A stretch of 64,000 nucleotides of DNA from Triatoma infestans. Its lineage: Eukaryota > Arthropoda > Insecta > Hemiptera > Reduviidae. The notes beneath the pieces are model-generated. The model saw only the letters and a list, made by a program, of their open reading frames with translations. It was not told where the DNA came from and searched no databases. Each line of letters starts with the position of its first letter. Within the stretch, counting starts at the first letter, position 1. The stretch is taken from the NCBI GenBank assembly GCA_011037195.1, contig JAAEAF010001099.1, positions 62,001 to 126,000 on the forward strand, written 5' to 3'. Positions 1 through 12,197 of this stretch are shown here, piece by piece. The position numbers and the translations under genes are program-made.

Positions 1-819
1 AGTCAATCTCAGCAGAGCGAAAAATATTGTATCCTTTAAATCATATTCTCACAGAATATCGAAATTAATTATAGAGGTAGGTAACAAGAGGAAACATAGA
101 ATGAATATATACAAGTATATGCTCCAACTTCTGTTTCGTCAGAAGAAGAATTAGAGGAATTCAAGACAAACTAAAAAAATATATATATATAGTTTATATG
201 TAAGGTTTATAGTTTGCCCATGTTCTGACTTCACCTCAAAAAAAGTGCATATGATCTGAGTGTATGTATGAGAAGGTACGTGTGAACAAAACCCATAAAA
301 GGCCTATCACTTTTAGTCGATATCAGGAATATAGATTTTTACAGGACTCTGGAGGCACCTTGAGCTTTTCTCTAATTGCCACATCAGTGCAATACTGATG
401 AATATACCATCTATATTATATTAAAGTATCTTAAATGCATTGCTATAATGCTAAGTTTGAAGAAAATCGGTTAATCGAAAGTGCAATTTAGAAAATTTGT
501 TGTAATTTCCTAGTAAACAGATTCATCGATTTCCTCTAAACTTGGAATGCTATCTGCGAAGATATCAATTTTATCAGTTTTATTTGAAACATTTTTTTAT
601 GAAATAAATGATTTTAAAAGTTACCCTTATCTCTGCAGAAGCCTGATGAAAGTTTACAAGAGACGTGTCAATTTGAAAAGATAGGGCTGGTTTTTCTACC
701 AATATATTATCAAGTTGGAGGCAATTAGAAGTCATTAGTAGATATTAATGTCAATATGTTGTTTTTTTCAGTTGAAATTTCTGCTTTCTTGTAGGAGACT
801 AAGAAAGTTTATATTCCAA
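1..819. other. AT-rich stretch without recognisable gene
   Basis: No convincing coding frame, RNA gene or repeat boundary is visible. Only short AT-rich runs occur. Around 440-500 there is a phrase resembling the dispersed AT-rich repeat seen elsewhere in the window, but it is too weak to call. Confidence 0.5.
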
Positions 820-1570
820 TTAATAATAATAATTTGTCTTTATTACAACTTAAATGTAATACATTTTTATAAACAAACATTCCCATGGTCTTTTGACCGT
901 TAGAGGTGAGTTGGTAACAAACACAAAGATAACATCTTCTATAAAGTGAACTAAAATATAAAAACTGAAATAAAATACAAGATAGAAACAAAAACAAAAG
1001 TCCACTACTCTAATGAAAAAGAGTGAAAGTTATATGCAAAAAAAGAAAGAAAAAAGGTTGTTCAAATAAAGATTTTAGTTGTAAATTATTTAAGAATAAA
1101 CATATTGACTCCTTGATTAACAGAATAAATTAGTTTCAATGTATACTTAATGTTTTATACAATCTAAATTGGAAGATGCAATAAACAAATTATTTGAAAA
1201 GTTCATAATTAGACATTTAATCATTATCAATAATTAAAGTCTTTTTTAGAAACTGTCTATAATTCCAGGTTTGTTTGTCATATAAGACTTATTTAGACCA
1301 TTCTTTACCATTTAAGAGCTTTAATAGGTCTTGTCGAGCCATTGTTATTGTGTTGAAGAAGCGCATTTGGCAAATTCTTTTAATACAGAATGCAATTTGG
1401 ATTCTTCTTCCATCATATTACAAATCGAACACAAATCTGTACCTTATTGTAGCAGTAATTGTTCAATGCCAGCAACTCCCCATACTGTGGAGTCTGATCC
1501 AGAGTTTGCTATTAAGAAAGCAAGTACTGCCACTGTCCAAATATTTGTTCAGAGTGTGCTTCTGAGCTTG
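820..1570 (-). mobile_element. LINE 3' end fragment (decayed reverse transcriptase tail)
   Basis: Read on the minus strand, 1570-1330 gives a broken frame with a cysteine pair (CSICN), then a Glu/Ser-rich spacer and a His (ESKLH). This matches the C-terminal Cys/His patch of LINE reverse transcriptases. The downstream end at about 822-840 is an ATT/AAT microsatellite, the usual tail of CR1/Jockey-type LINEs and also seen at 48385 and 57260 here. Stops and frameshifts show it is dead. The clade is not determined; the call rests mainly on the tail and the short Cys/His motif. Confidence 0.35.
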
Positions 1571-3589
1571 CAAACCTTTATTTATATAGCTGTTTATAAA
1601 TATTCAAATTATTTCATTCTAATGTTTTCTTTGACATATTCGTTTTTAATTGTTACGATTTAATTGCAGCTTTGAAATAATTATTTCACATAATTGTATT
1701 ATTAAATGGCTGAATGAAATTATAAAAATGCGCTTGTTTTGATGAACATTTTTCCAAAATATAATTTTTTTTTTTTTTTTTTACGACCTAACATGAATAG
1801 TCAACTATCAATATTTCGTATGTTATGTCTAAACATTGTGTGTTTATCTCAGGCAAATATAGTATGTGGTTTTGTTAGCAGAGCAGCCGCTCTTAGAAAC
1901 TTCCTATTAAACCAATAATTTTATAAATTTTGAAACAAATCGAATGTATTCTCCCTATTTTCAATAAAGCTATTAACTACTACTTAATTATTTCTATTTT
2001 TATACTCGAATTATTAGATGTAATAACTTCTTATATTTTTACGTAGCTGGTTTTTTAGTTTAACTTAATTATTTTTTTCTTTATTTAGAACTATTGTTAT
2101 TTTTATCTTGTTTTTCATTAATTATTTAAAAACTTTTCAGGAAAAGTTCCTCTATTATTTCAAGATGTATTGTAAACAGCAAGCCTCACATTATTTGTTT
2201 ATTTGATGTGTATATATATTTTTGATATTAAGCCAACTCTTGTTAAAAGTTGTAAACGAAAACAATAAAGATTTCTACTGTAACATCGGAAAAATATTCA
2301 GTGAAAGTCACTATACACACAAGCACAGATCAACTATGTCTACTCTCTTCGAATGCTAAGAGACAACTCTCAAGATTATAACAATAATAAGATCTATAGA
2401 TTTTTGCTATGAATTATGGAAACTGCTTTGTATTATACTTATAGTCCAGGGGTTTCCAAAAGCAGCCTTCGGGCCCTAATACGATCCAAAGAGACAATTA
2501 AAAATCCCCATAATTCCATGTTAATTCTGTAAAATAATATGTTCTGCTATTTTATTCAGTTTATTCGAATACTTATTGAATCCTTAGTGATTGGGTTCAC
2601 AATGCTTGGGATAATTTTGGTATTTTACCCGTCATAATATGGCTTCTTTTCATTAATTCTGATCAGATTCTCGAATTTTCCTCCAATCATCAGTAAGTCT
2701 GGTTCATCAAGTTGTTTCGTATAGAGAGATCTTGACTCCACTTTATTCACACTTCGTAAATTGAATCTTTCCCAGAAAATTCAGTCAGTGGGTTATTATA
2801 TATATATTGCACAAATTTTAAATGTGGAGATGTCAACAATCTCTATAAAAACATGATGAAACATGATGGAGAAAAATCCAAGAAACTTATCAGAATTAAT
2901 GAAACGAAACTATACTGGGATTTTTGTTCCTAGGTTCAATAAGAAAAATATAAAAACTATTTTTATGTTTATTTTAAAATTTTCCCTGAGACTTTGGGAA
3001 GTTCTGCCAATATGGAAAATGAAATATCTGGAAATTATTTTATAATAGGTTTTTTTTTCCAGCTCCAGTAGCCCTGCAGCTGAGGAGTTTATTATTCTGC
3101 CTGTCCCCATCATGATTACAAGCATTTAACATTATAATTCAAAATATTAATTTAACATTTATCATTACCATTATTATTATTATTATTTAATGTAAAGACA
3201 ATATCAATTTGAAGTTGATTACATAAACTAGATATGAACAATTAAATTAAGAATAAGAAGGACTAAGAAGAAGATATAAGTAATACTACAAACAATTTAT
3301 AATAAATTTAGGTCAATGTTGTTGTAGGTATAATAGATTTGTTTTGTTTTTTTATGGTGATGGTTGAAATAATAATTGCGAACCATCCACATATTCAATA
3401 ATAATTATAAATGTTTGTGAAAGATTAAAACACCAATAAGGTCCATAGATTTTGCTGTGAATTGCGGAAACTGCTTTGAATCAAACTGTGATAGTCCAGG
3501 GGTTATACTGGATTTTTGTCCCTAGGTTCCCTATGTATTTTTTACAGCAAGAATAAACAATAGAATTTTTTTTTTTCGACAAAGTCATT
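1571..3589. other. AT-rich intergenic DNA
   Basis: No gene is recognised. A repeat relic at 2600-2740 is listed separately. The phrase 'tagtccaggggtt' recurs at about 2442 and 3490 in similar surroundings, with a shared stretch on the lines of 'aaactgctttg'. This suggests two copies of an unnamed repeat. An (ATT)n run lies near 3170. Confidence 0.4.
2600..2745. repeat. Arm fragment of the palindromic foldback family (compare 11950-12197)
   Basis: The stretch follows the same order of landmarks as the left arm of the 11950-12197 foldback: 'aatgctt/ggata', 'ggtattttacccgtcat', 'tctgatc', 'attttcctcc', 'catcagt', 'ttcatcaagtt', 'tagagag'. Divergence is much higher than between the two arms at 11950, so this is an older copy. 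No second arm is seen. Confidence 0.5.
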
Positions 3590-4145
3590 TTATTATTATG
3601 TCCCAAGCAAAAGACAACATATTTTCTGGGATAGTATCCCCAATTGGTTTCTATACAAGTGGTATCCCTTGTTTAGAATACAGTCCTGTTCATTTAATAA
3701 GGATGATTGAGGCTGAGTTCAAGCGCAAATGCATGGCACAAAAAGAAACTAGCAGTCGGGATGAAAAATCGCAAGAATGGATTACCGACCTCTTACCAGC
3801 GGATCTACCCAGAGCGATTCCTATCTACCCGTGTTGTCGGCTTATAACCGGACACGACTACCTGAAGGCTTACCTGCATAGGATAGGGATATTTAATTCC
3901 CTGCATGCAGTCTCTATAATGGTGACGATCCCATGACAATGGAACCCTTTGGTAAATGTCCAGCTTTCATTGCTGATTTAGAAGAGAACACCAGCCTTGG
4001 GCTGAGATATTGGGCGGCAAGAGGACATATTGTTTGGACGTATACGTCCAAAGACATGACAACAATGTCTACCAAGATTTTTATAGCAGCTGACCGCCTT
4101 GTAGGAGCACTTTTCACAGAAATTTTTTCAGGAATTTGGACTTAA
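3590..4145 (+). mobile_element. Non-LTR retrotransposon reverse transcriptase C-terminal fragment
   Basis: A 112-residue frame (3598-3936) ends with LITGHDYLKAYLHRIG, the 'LTGHG...YLHRIG' motif found just before the terminal zinc patch in Jockey-type LINE reverse transcriptases. A frameshift follows. The next frame (3933-4145) continues with GDDPMTMEPFGKCPAF, the usual 'D-x-x-E-H-x-x-x-x-C-P' patch. The preceding part (EWITDLLPADLP) fits the 'tdrLIPdl' stretch. The piece is therefore the last 150 or so codons of ORF2, broken by at least one frameshift. Confidence 0.6.
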
Positions 4146-5930
4146 ATATGTTGAGCTCTCTTTGAAAACTTGTGACTGAAATGGTAAAATCCTTGAAACT
4201 AAACCAACTTGTTAAATGTTGCACTCTGAGATACTCAGACTCAAGCCCATTATCGTTTAATCTTTATCTGAGTTTAGCGAAATAGATTTTTTTTGTTTTT
4301 TTTAACAGATAGTTCACTTCATTATGCAATTCAGTGACTGATTTCGTAGTGTTCATTCTATCATCCAAACGTCTTAATATCCACTGTAAAAAGACGGTCG
4401 ACTTATTTAATGCAAAATTCGTGGACACTTTTTTGTTCTGTTATATTTTTATCTTAATCGATAAAACTGTATATTAATTTTCCTTATTTATTTATTTTAA
4501 TGTTTATATAAAAATAAATTAATATAACTATATAACTCATATCATGAAACTTTATTTATTGCATGTTTAACTGTTTTTTTTAAATTAATATTCTTAAAAT
4601 AAAAATCTTACCTATTTTTTGCTATGAAAAACTAATGAAAATGTTATAAAACTTTTCGAAGGTAATATTTTATGTTGTAGATAAATTTAATGTTCTTTCT
4701 TTTCTTTTTTTGCATGTTATCTTTCCCTAGTAATTGATTGTAATAGTTTTTATCACTTTTATTACAATTTTCAAAATTATAAAGAACCTATTAAGCTTCA
4801 ATATCCCAATAATAGAAAAAAAGAAAACAATTGTAATTTATTGAAATTACTATTTGTACTGTAAATATTATATTTAGGAAAAACCACGGTGCTGTAAATA
4901 ATAAGAGATAATGGGGATTTTTTTTTCTGGTAAAGAATTGTGAAAATAACTTCCTTCCCAAAATTGTAATCAGTTTATTGTAAACAGTTTATATAAGGTT
5001 TACTAATAAACTTCTGTAATCATGTATATATAAATTTTTATTTTCTATTTTTTTGAAAAAAAAAAATTAATATGAAAATGTAAAACAGTTTTACTAATTT
5101 AGACATTATTTATTAAGATTTTCTTCTCTTTTTTTAAACTATTCTGTAATTTTTGAAAAAATGATCTTTTTGTTTTTTAAAAGAAAAAGAAATAAACGGT
5201 GTGTTATTAGTATATTTTTTATTTATTTAATTTTAACATTGGAGAACAAATTTAGCATGTTAATTATTGTTAACTTTTTAATTGTTAAATATTTTTTGTA
5301 TTTACTTATTTGTTTTTTAAGTTAAGCTCTTCCAAGTTAAGCTTCTTCTTTTAAGTCTTTTAGAACATTCTAGTACCAACCAGGAAGTGAATTCAGCGCC
5401 TAAAACGCGGCTTGACAGTCCGAGCCGGAAATACATGTTTTGAAGTTCCCTGAATGTGAAAAAAGTCTATTTCATGTTGTTCTGGCCATCGCTATTTTCA
5501 GGATTGTCAAATATTTGCGTTCAAAATAAGGTGACATTATAACAAAAATAAAATAAATATAGGTACTAAGGCTATTATCATTAATTATATAAATAGGTGT
5601 GTCGTATATTGTATTAAAAATTGCAGCTAAAAAGTATGGATGCAGCGAAATAGCAGCAAGATCCGCAGGAAAATCAAAGGAAAAGTGGAAAAATACTTAG
5701 GAATAAAAGTAATATGTAATGTTCTACGTATATGTTCCAAGTTTTTTTGGGGGAAAACATGGCCAAAAAAGTGAAGCCAATCAGCAAAGTGAAGTATGAT
5801 ATAAAAAAAATACATTTATAGAATAAAATAAGCCTCAATTATGTTGGAACTATAAGGTGATGTATCTCGGGGAATAACAAATTAAATTAGAAATGTTATT
5901 ATTAATTAATAACAATTATGAATATAGACA
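4146..5930. other. Very AT-rich intergenic DNA
   Basis: Long A and T runs, with no recognisable coding frame. The only less AT-rich patch (about 5370-5510) shows no protein or RNA similarity that I recognise. A short frame near 5630-5815 is probably chance. Confidence 0.5.
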
Positions 5931-5934
5931 ATAG

Positions 5935-5995
5935 TTACGTTTGGCCGTTAAAGAACAAGCAAAATATTGGTTGGCTGGGGCCAAAGAAAAATTGG
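5935..5995 (+). repeat. MITE-like repeat fragment, related to the hairpin at 36690-36890
   Basis: The string 'ttacgtttggccgtt...aagcaaaat...ttggctggggccaa' also occurs, reverse-complemented, at about 36850-36905, and in part at 36694-36720 within Tps intron 6. Shared landmark order in three places indicates one small repeat family. Only one arm is present here. Confidence 0.55.
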
Positions 5996-6129
5996 CGTCC
6001 ATCCTCAGGAACTACTTAGAAAAAAACAAAGAGAAATAAACAGGAAAATGGCATATATGTAGTGAAAAACAGCATAGTAGCGTTATAGATTAGAATACTT
6101 CTAACCTTTGCCCCTTAAATGTTTCTACC

Positions 6130-7440
6130 TTAACTACCAGTTGTCGCTTTTGTCCTGGTAATTGCTGTATGAGTGTCGTTAGAAGTGTAAAGAAGAGGCG
6201 TGATAGTGTTTTTGAACTCATTGAGTCCAAAACTCAGATAATGTGAAGGGTTAGAGGCTGATGCAATTAGGGAGTAAGTAAGTATGTGATTAGAGCGTGT
6301 TAATGCTTGAATGTGAGGCTGTGCGTGTGATTGCGAACTTTGAAATGGAGACATCAAAGGAAGTGGGAGATAAACCTTACCTCCATCCGGCCATGGTGAC
6401 TTGACTTTTTTCGAATTCTCCTGTGCTACCCGCCGTCTGTCAAAGTGGATGTTAGCTGTAGAGTAATGGAATTCTTGAGCAGCTGTTGCTTCGTGCCGAT
6501 TTGTTTCTTGTGCGCTTCTTATTGCTTGCCTTCTTCTTTGAAGTTCTCCGTGGACCTTACATCCTCGGCAGGATGCGGGCCACCACAGAGAGCGCAAAAG
6601 GGCGATGTTTCTTGGGGCTTTAGGCACTTACCCGAGGTGTGTTCTCCACAGCGAACACATCTCTGAGGATGATTGCAGTAACTATTCCTTTACCCGTAAT
6701 ATTGGCACTGTGGAATATTGTTCCTTTTATTTGGCTCCTCAACTTTTATAATGGTATTTAGAAGTTTGGTTACCTGAAATATTGTGTGATTCGTAGAGCA
6801 GGGCGCAAGATCTACACAAAATAGGAGTAACGGTTTCTCAGTTTCGGTTGTAAAACATTAGCTATGGCTGTTGCTTAGTATCCTAATTTGTGCAGTTCTT
6901 CAGATATATGTCTGTTGGAATCCAGTGATGGAGGTGTGTTATACTATTCTATGTGGTTTGTCGGCTTCCAATTGGTATGTGTGAAATTCAAACTTACTAC
7001 TTTTAAGGTATTTTAAGGCAAGTCTCTGGAGTTTTGGTGTTTGTAAGGTCAGAATTGTTGGCATTTAGTGTGAAATTATTTGCACCTAGACTTGTCATTA
7101 ATCCTGAATATAATAATTTGAAATCTGATATTTTGATTGGAGGTGGTAGACTAGATTTTGTATTATAATTTGAATTATTTTGGCATTCTGTATTGTTTGA
7201 ACTGGTATACATTCAAACGTTGTTGTTTTGTTTCATGTAGTGTGGTGTTATCTTGGCCGTCTATATATACATTTGAATATAATTTTGTATTTAATTTGCT
7301 GTTTTTCTTGCGTCTTTTAGCTTGTTCCCAGTCCCTGGGGAATGATTCTGGATTTCTATTGCTTTCTTCATCATCGTCAGATGTGAATTCGAAATTACGA
7401 GCTTCGGGAAGTACCCGTGCATGGGACACTCATTTTATCG
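6130..7440 (-). mobile_element. Jockey-like LINE ORF1 (gag) remnant with two zinc knuckles
   Basis: ORF1 proteins of Jockey-clade LINEs bind the element RNA. On the minus strand the order runs from 7429 down to 6130. First comes an acidic N-terminal piece (SDDDEE, then WEQAKRRKKNSK) at 7429-7175. A proline/isoleucine stretch (PPPIKI) follows at 7140. Next is the conserved 'PLxLFxVDLxP' core, seen as PLLLFCVDLAPC near 6820. Last are two knuckles near 6600-6665, CVRCGEHTSGKC and CALCGGPHPAED. The frame is broken several times. A 165-codon frame at 6130-6627 covers part of the knuckles and a Ser/Pro-rich tail. No ORF2 follows. Confidence 0.7.
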
Positions 7441-8689
7441 AAAACTTCCAATAATAACTTATAATTAGTTATTTACATAAACTTCAGATTCTCCCGTTAA
7501 AATAAGCACTCATTTGTTTGATACATTTTTTCAAAAACCCATTCGGAAAGTGTGACAAACACAGAGCAAAAATTCAGTGACAATCAGCATTTAACGCCTC
7601 TAATGCAAGTAATATTACCTTACGAGCCATACTGAATAAAATTCCTCTAAGGTTTACTAAGTAGAGACAAACAAACAAAAAAATCAATAAATACCTTTTA
7701 TGATTAAATTGATTTTATATTATTTTGCTTTTATCTTAATATTTTCTATATTATATTGATATATTTATTGTTTTACATTACTTTAATATAAATTATTTTA
7801 AGGTGGAACAGTAATTAGAGTAAAGTATTTCCTGCAGTATAAACTCCAAGTATATCTTCAAATTTAATTCGAATATACATATATTATGTAAGTAAATGCC
7901 AGAAGTTAAAAAATACTAAAGAAAAGAACACAATAAGACCTCAACCTTCACGGTAATGATCACAATGTAATCATATTTACAAAGAAAAACAAAATTAAGA
8001 TTGTGTTGTTTATGAAAAATTACAATAATTATTGGATCATTAAATTCTTTAGAAGCAAATAATGAGATTTTAATTTTTTGAAAAATTTCTGTTTATTTCA
8101 ACTTATAGAATAAAAATTGCAGATTTATGTGTAGTGACTTTACAACTACAGCAGATAATAATATTTATGGTATATGATTTATGTGTTACCATACCTTTCG
8201 CATAATGTAGACTTTGATTTTTAGTTATATTTTATGAAATACAACAACACTCTTTAATTAATTCTTGAATCACAATTCCATCTCTTTTATAACTATCAAA
8301 CGCTCTTTTATCTTTTATTAAATTCGGCTTTATAAATGTTAAAAATTAAATATTTTCAATTTGTAATACTTGAACTTTAGTCAGATATTTCGTGAGAGCA
8401 CTGAACCCGAAAACTTTTTTTTCTAGTGTTTAATAATTTTCTATATTAGCTAATGTAAACAAAAATAATATTGTTAAGGTTTTAATATAAATAATTGTTA
8501 TGACGCAGTTTACAAGATTGACATGCATTTTTTCAATGCTTATATTTTTTTTTATTTTGTGTTTACAAGTACATATATCGAGATGCAGAGTTGGACAAAA
8601 TGACTTGAACTCGCCAATCGGTAACCTAGTTCTGTTTTCACTCACTACTACGACCAAATTAATGACGAAATTACCAAACAAATGGACCG
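7441..8689. other. AT-rich intergenic DNA
   Basis: No gene is recognised. The short overlapping frames at 8430-8706 show no family signature, although the minus strand immediately to the right belongs to a Penelope-like element, so the element may extend some way into this stretch. Confidence 0.4.
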
Positions 8690-9355
8690 TAAATACAAAT
8701 TACTAAACAAAAAACTCAAGTTATTTATAAAAGTTTTTTTCGTATTCCAGCTGCAGTTCTTTCTTCTTGTCTGTCTGTGTTACTGTGCGTTTGTTGCTTT
8801 TGTATGTCTTTTATTATGCCCGCGGCGATGTAGCGAGCGTGTCCCTGTTCGGTGTGTGATAGTAAAATTATTGCTAGTTCGGTGTCAACGGCAAGTTGTT
8901 GGATGTTTCTAGTGTGGTTTGTGTCTTTGATTATATTTTAGTCCTTTCTCTAGAAGTTCCGTCTCAGTTGGTGTAAAAGTAACGTTTGTGAAGTTTATAA
9001 TACTTGGGGTGAATATGTTGCTCTGTTTTTTTTTTAGATTGCGGGTGCTGTGAGTTTTGTAGGCTGCCTGCCTGCCTGGGCAACGTAAATGTCGCTATAG
9101 TCCGGGTATTTTAATTTATAAACCCCACTGCTGTCATATATGTCAGTAGTCTCAGTACGAGTACGGATTTTGTTGCGGAATTTATTGTTAGTTCTGAAAC
9201 ATGTCTTAATGCCCAGTTTTTTAAAAAAGTTCGTGAGTTTGTTTTTTTGTTCGTGGTTACTGATGTAAGTGAATGTTGCAAATTTGTCTGTTGTTTCTTT
9301 GTCATTGCTATTCCGGTGGTGTGTCTGGTTGGATTTACCGAATATATCAGATCAT
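8690..9355 (-). mobile_element. Penelope-like element, minus-strand half (GIY-YIG start plus N-terminal piece)
   Basis: Penelope-like elements encode a reverse transcriptase followed by a GIY-YIG endonuclease. On the minus strand, 9305-9080 reads KNKLTNFFKKLGIKTCFRT, then YDSSGVYKLKYPDYSDIYV and AQAGR. This fits the C-terminal linker and the first half of a GIY-YIG domain, with GVY and YVAQ in place of GIY and YIGQ. Further down the minus strand (about 9000-8860), FTNVTFTPTETELLEKGLKY resembles the N-terminal 'sdxxLtxxExxLLxkGLkf' signature of the same family. The end of one copy is thus joined to the start of another. Frames are open only in pieces. Confidence 0.5.
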
Positions 9356-9356
9356 G

Positions 9357-9640
9357 TAGTACAACAAAATTGACTCAAATTATGCCAATCAACTAAACAA
9401 AACAAACACAAACCCGACGAAATCTCCACCACGATAAAATTAATACATCTAAGCAAAAAGGGACGACGACTGGACATACTAGAACAATGTGAAATATATA
9501 AACACAAGACACAAAACCTTATAAACGAACAGACAAAATTCGCGAGTGAACCACTAATCAAAAATCATCTTCCCACGATAAAAATAAAAAAACGCGATAA
9601 ACAATATACAATTCACCTAAACCAAATAGTTTTTAAGTAA
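9357..9640 (+). mobile_element. Penelope-like element, plus-strand half (GIY-YIG C-terminal tail)
   Basis: The plus strand encodes ISTTIKLIHLSKKGRRLDIL, then EQCEIYKHKTQNLINEQT and a stop near 9640. The 'L-h-x-x-x-K-G-r-x-L-d-x-L-E-x-x-E-I-y-k' pattern is the usual end of Penelope-like proteins, after the GIY-YIG core. It therefore continues the domain whose first half lies on the opposite strand at 9305-9080, so the element is inverted at about 9355. Confidence 0.5.
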
Positions 9641-9654
9641 TAAAACCAAATAGA

Positions 9655-10585
9655 TTTATTTATTTTTAAATCTGTTAGTTTTTAAGTCTGTACATATAAA
9701 TCAAAACAGCTTTCAAGTTTGTATATATGTGAATAATGTATGCAAGTCGAGAAAATAAAATGTTAATGTGGAATGTACATTACATTAATGTTGGATAACA
9801 CACTTACATATACAATTTTTTCAATGATATATTTATAAAAGTTTTTTATCAGGATCAGACTCCCATCATCAGGATGTTTTTCGTCGAATAGTGTGATAAC
9901 ATAGACTTGCACAGAGTAAATTTAGTTGATACACTGGTTTTTAACAATGTTTCTGTTAGGACCTGGTTTTTGTTAAGAGGGGTGCTAACACCTGATTGGG
10001 AAAGCACATGTTTCGGTTTTTAAAGGGGCATATTGTTCTATTTAGAAATGGAAACATCCAGCACGTGTGGATGTAAAACTTAAACTACGTTTTTTCTACT
10101 ATCCTACTATTTTATTTATTTATTTATAACAGCGCGAAATAACACTGTGTCAGCCGTGGGCTAGTGTGAAATAGTTACTGACAAGAAATGATAAAATATG
10201 AGCTGAATGATCATAAGATACCTAGTATAGATAAATAAATATGCTGTTGAACAATTAACCTGTAAGCAAATTGTTTGATAATTACGCATTCCATTCCACA
10301 TTTCACCTTTCATAATTCACACACACCATTCACGCACGCATGTATACTTAAATATGGGTTCTAGACAGGCCTAAATATAACAAGTCTAAACGAGCCTAAG
10401 TACAGACTTTTATAAATATGTATGTATCGAAAAATTATATAAGTCTGTTATGCAACCTTAATGTAACGTACACTCCACATTAACATTTTTTTTTTCTCTA
10501 CTTACATACATTATTCACATATGTACAAACTTAAAGGCAGTTTTGATTCGTATATACAGACTTGGAAACTGACAGATTTAAAACT
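9655..10585. repeat. Long inverted repeat, arms about 155 bp, spacing about 615 bp
   Basis: The left arm (9655-9812) and right arm (about 10428-10585) are reverse complements with scattered mismatches. Shared landmarks are 'aaatctg', 'aagtctgtacatat', 'caaaac', 'gtgaataatgtatg', 'atgttaatgtgga' and 'acattaatgttg'. The left arm starts just after the Penelope-like stop, so it may be that element's 3' untranslated region. The spacer contains a piece (about 9868-9920, 'catcatcaggatg', 'gtgtgataacatagactt') related to the core of the foldbacks at 32105 and 49837. Confidence 0.7.
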
Positions 10586-11949
10586 AAAATGAGAATGTCT
10601 TTCGACTAATGATTATTTCAGTTTAGTCACTGGACGATTGATGATTAAAATAAATTAATCACTAATCAGTTTATTAATTTAGGACCATTAATATTGTCGT
10701 ATGGTTTAGTCATTATTCTTAGTCATACCTTGTAAAACTGGTATACCAATCAAATTCCAAATTGACTTTTCTTTTTTGGGGGAAAAATCTCTAACCTGAT
10801 TCTGCTGAACATCTTTACCACTGCTTGGTCAAATAAATTCTTTGGTGAATGAATTTATTATCTTATTTTGAACATTTGGAACCACAATTAAGTCCAATAA
10901 TCTTCTTTTGAACCTATTTTTTACCTCTTGTTAGCTCATTTTGAACCATAAATTAGTCCAAGAAAATTTTCTTGGCTGTTATTATATTATTTTGAATATT
11001 CAGTACCAACTTTTATTTAAATGAACTCTTTTTTGAACTAATCTATACTTCTAGACGCTGTACTATACTTCTATACTTCTAATCCATTCTAGACGCTTAA
11101 TCTTTCCACTAAGTTACTTTTTCAGTTAAAACCAGCCATTCTTCAAGATTTTCTGCATTCATTGTTCCATTATTATGAAGAGAACATAAGGAGTTTCGGT
11201 CACTTTTGTGGTAAGTGTATACTAAAACAATCACACAGACATTAACCACGAATTGTTCAGTAAACGGTAGATAGAATAGAAACTTGATCTACAGTTATCA
11301 AGGTTCCATTATCTCTGAAAGAAAGATGGAAAAAGTGGAAGAGTGTGGAGGAACCAAAAAAAAAAACATAAAAGGAAGAGATAGCTTGAGGCCATTTTAC
11401 ATTTTAAAACAAAGGGCTGGTTTTTCCAATAGTGGCAATTTGGGGCCATTAAAAGAACAGCAGTAAATAGTAAATGTTATATGCTGGTTTTTCGAGTCGT
11501 CAAAAAATTATTAGTTAATGTAAAATATAAAAAACCATAAAACTAAACAAATAATTGTTGCCTTTTAAATAAACTTCGTCCAATTTATTATAATATAAGG
11601 GACTCCCTATTCTTTTTCAACACAACCTGGTCATTCTAATTTAGCACAATCATTTTTACTAGACAAAAGATATTATTGTGTTACATATTGGGCTATTCTC
11701 ACTTCCCCTCTCTCTCTCTCTCCCTCTCGCTTGCTATTAACATCAGATAAGTTTTTATTTCTATTATTATATCATACACTAAACTGGTCGTAATACTGTC
11801 AGAGAGGTTTGCATAACAGCTTAAATACTGAACAATTTCAATGTGAGATATTTGAAATAAAGTCGCCATCCATTCAGAATAATTAATATGGATGGTTCAT
11901 TTCTTAATTGCTTAAGTTTCATTGAAAATGTGGGTGGGTCGGCAATGCT
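10586..11949. other. AT-rich intergenic DNA
   Basis: No gene is recognised. A (TC)n run lies at about 11704-11725. A phrase such as 'cattttgaaccat/aatccaa' recurs loosely at 10860-11050, as if from a small tandem or dispersed repeat. The 60-codon frame at 11284-11466 has no recognisable similarity. Confidence 0.45.
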
Positions 11950-12197
11950 GGATAACATCTGGTATTTTATCCGTCATGGCATGCATATTGATTTTGTTTC
12001 TGACCGGTTACGGATTTTCATCCATCGTCAGACTAACTTCATCAAGTTCATGTAGAGAGTTCACTTCAACGTCAAATGAAGTTGAAGTGAACTCTCTACA
12101 CGAACTTGGTGAATTTGCTCTCACGATGGACGAAAATCCGAAACCGGTTAGAAACAAAATCAATATGCATGCTACGACGGATAAAATACCAGAGGTA
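11950..12197. repeat. Palindromic foldback element with almost no loop
   Basis: The left arm (about 11956-12069) and right arm (about 12080-12195) are near-perfect reverse complements around a roughly 10-base centre ('gtcaaatgaa'). Landmarks are 'ggtattttatccgtc' pairing with 'gacggataaaatacc', 'gcatgcatattgattttgtt' pairing with 'aacaaaatcaatatgcatgc', and 'agagagttcacttcaac' pairing with 'gttgaagtgaactctct'. The arms are well matched, so the copy is fairly young or kept by gene conversion. Relatives lie at 2600-2745 and 29705-29830. No flanking target duplication was identified. Confidence 0.85.

Noticed and set aside
7158..7454. 98-codon plus-strand frame
   Set aside because: It is the shadow of the Jockey-like gag on the opposite strand.
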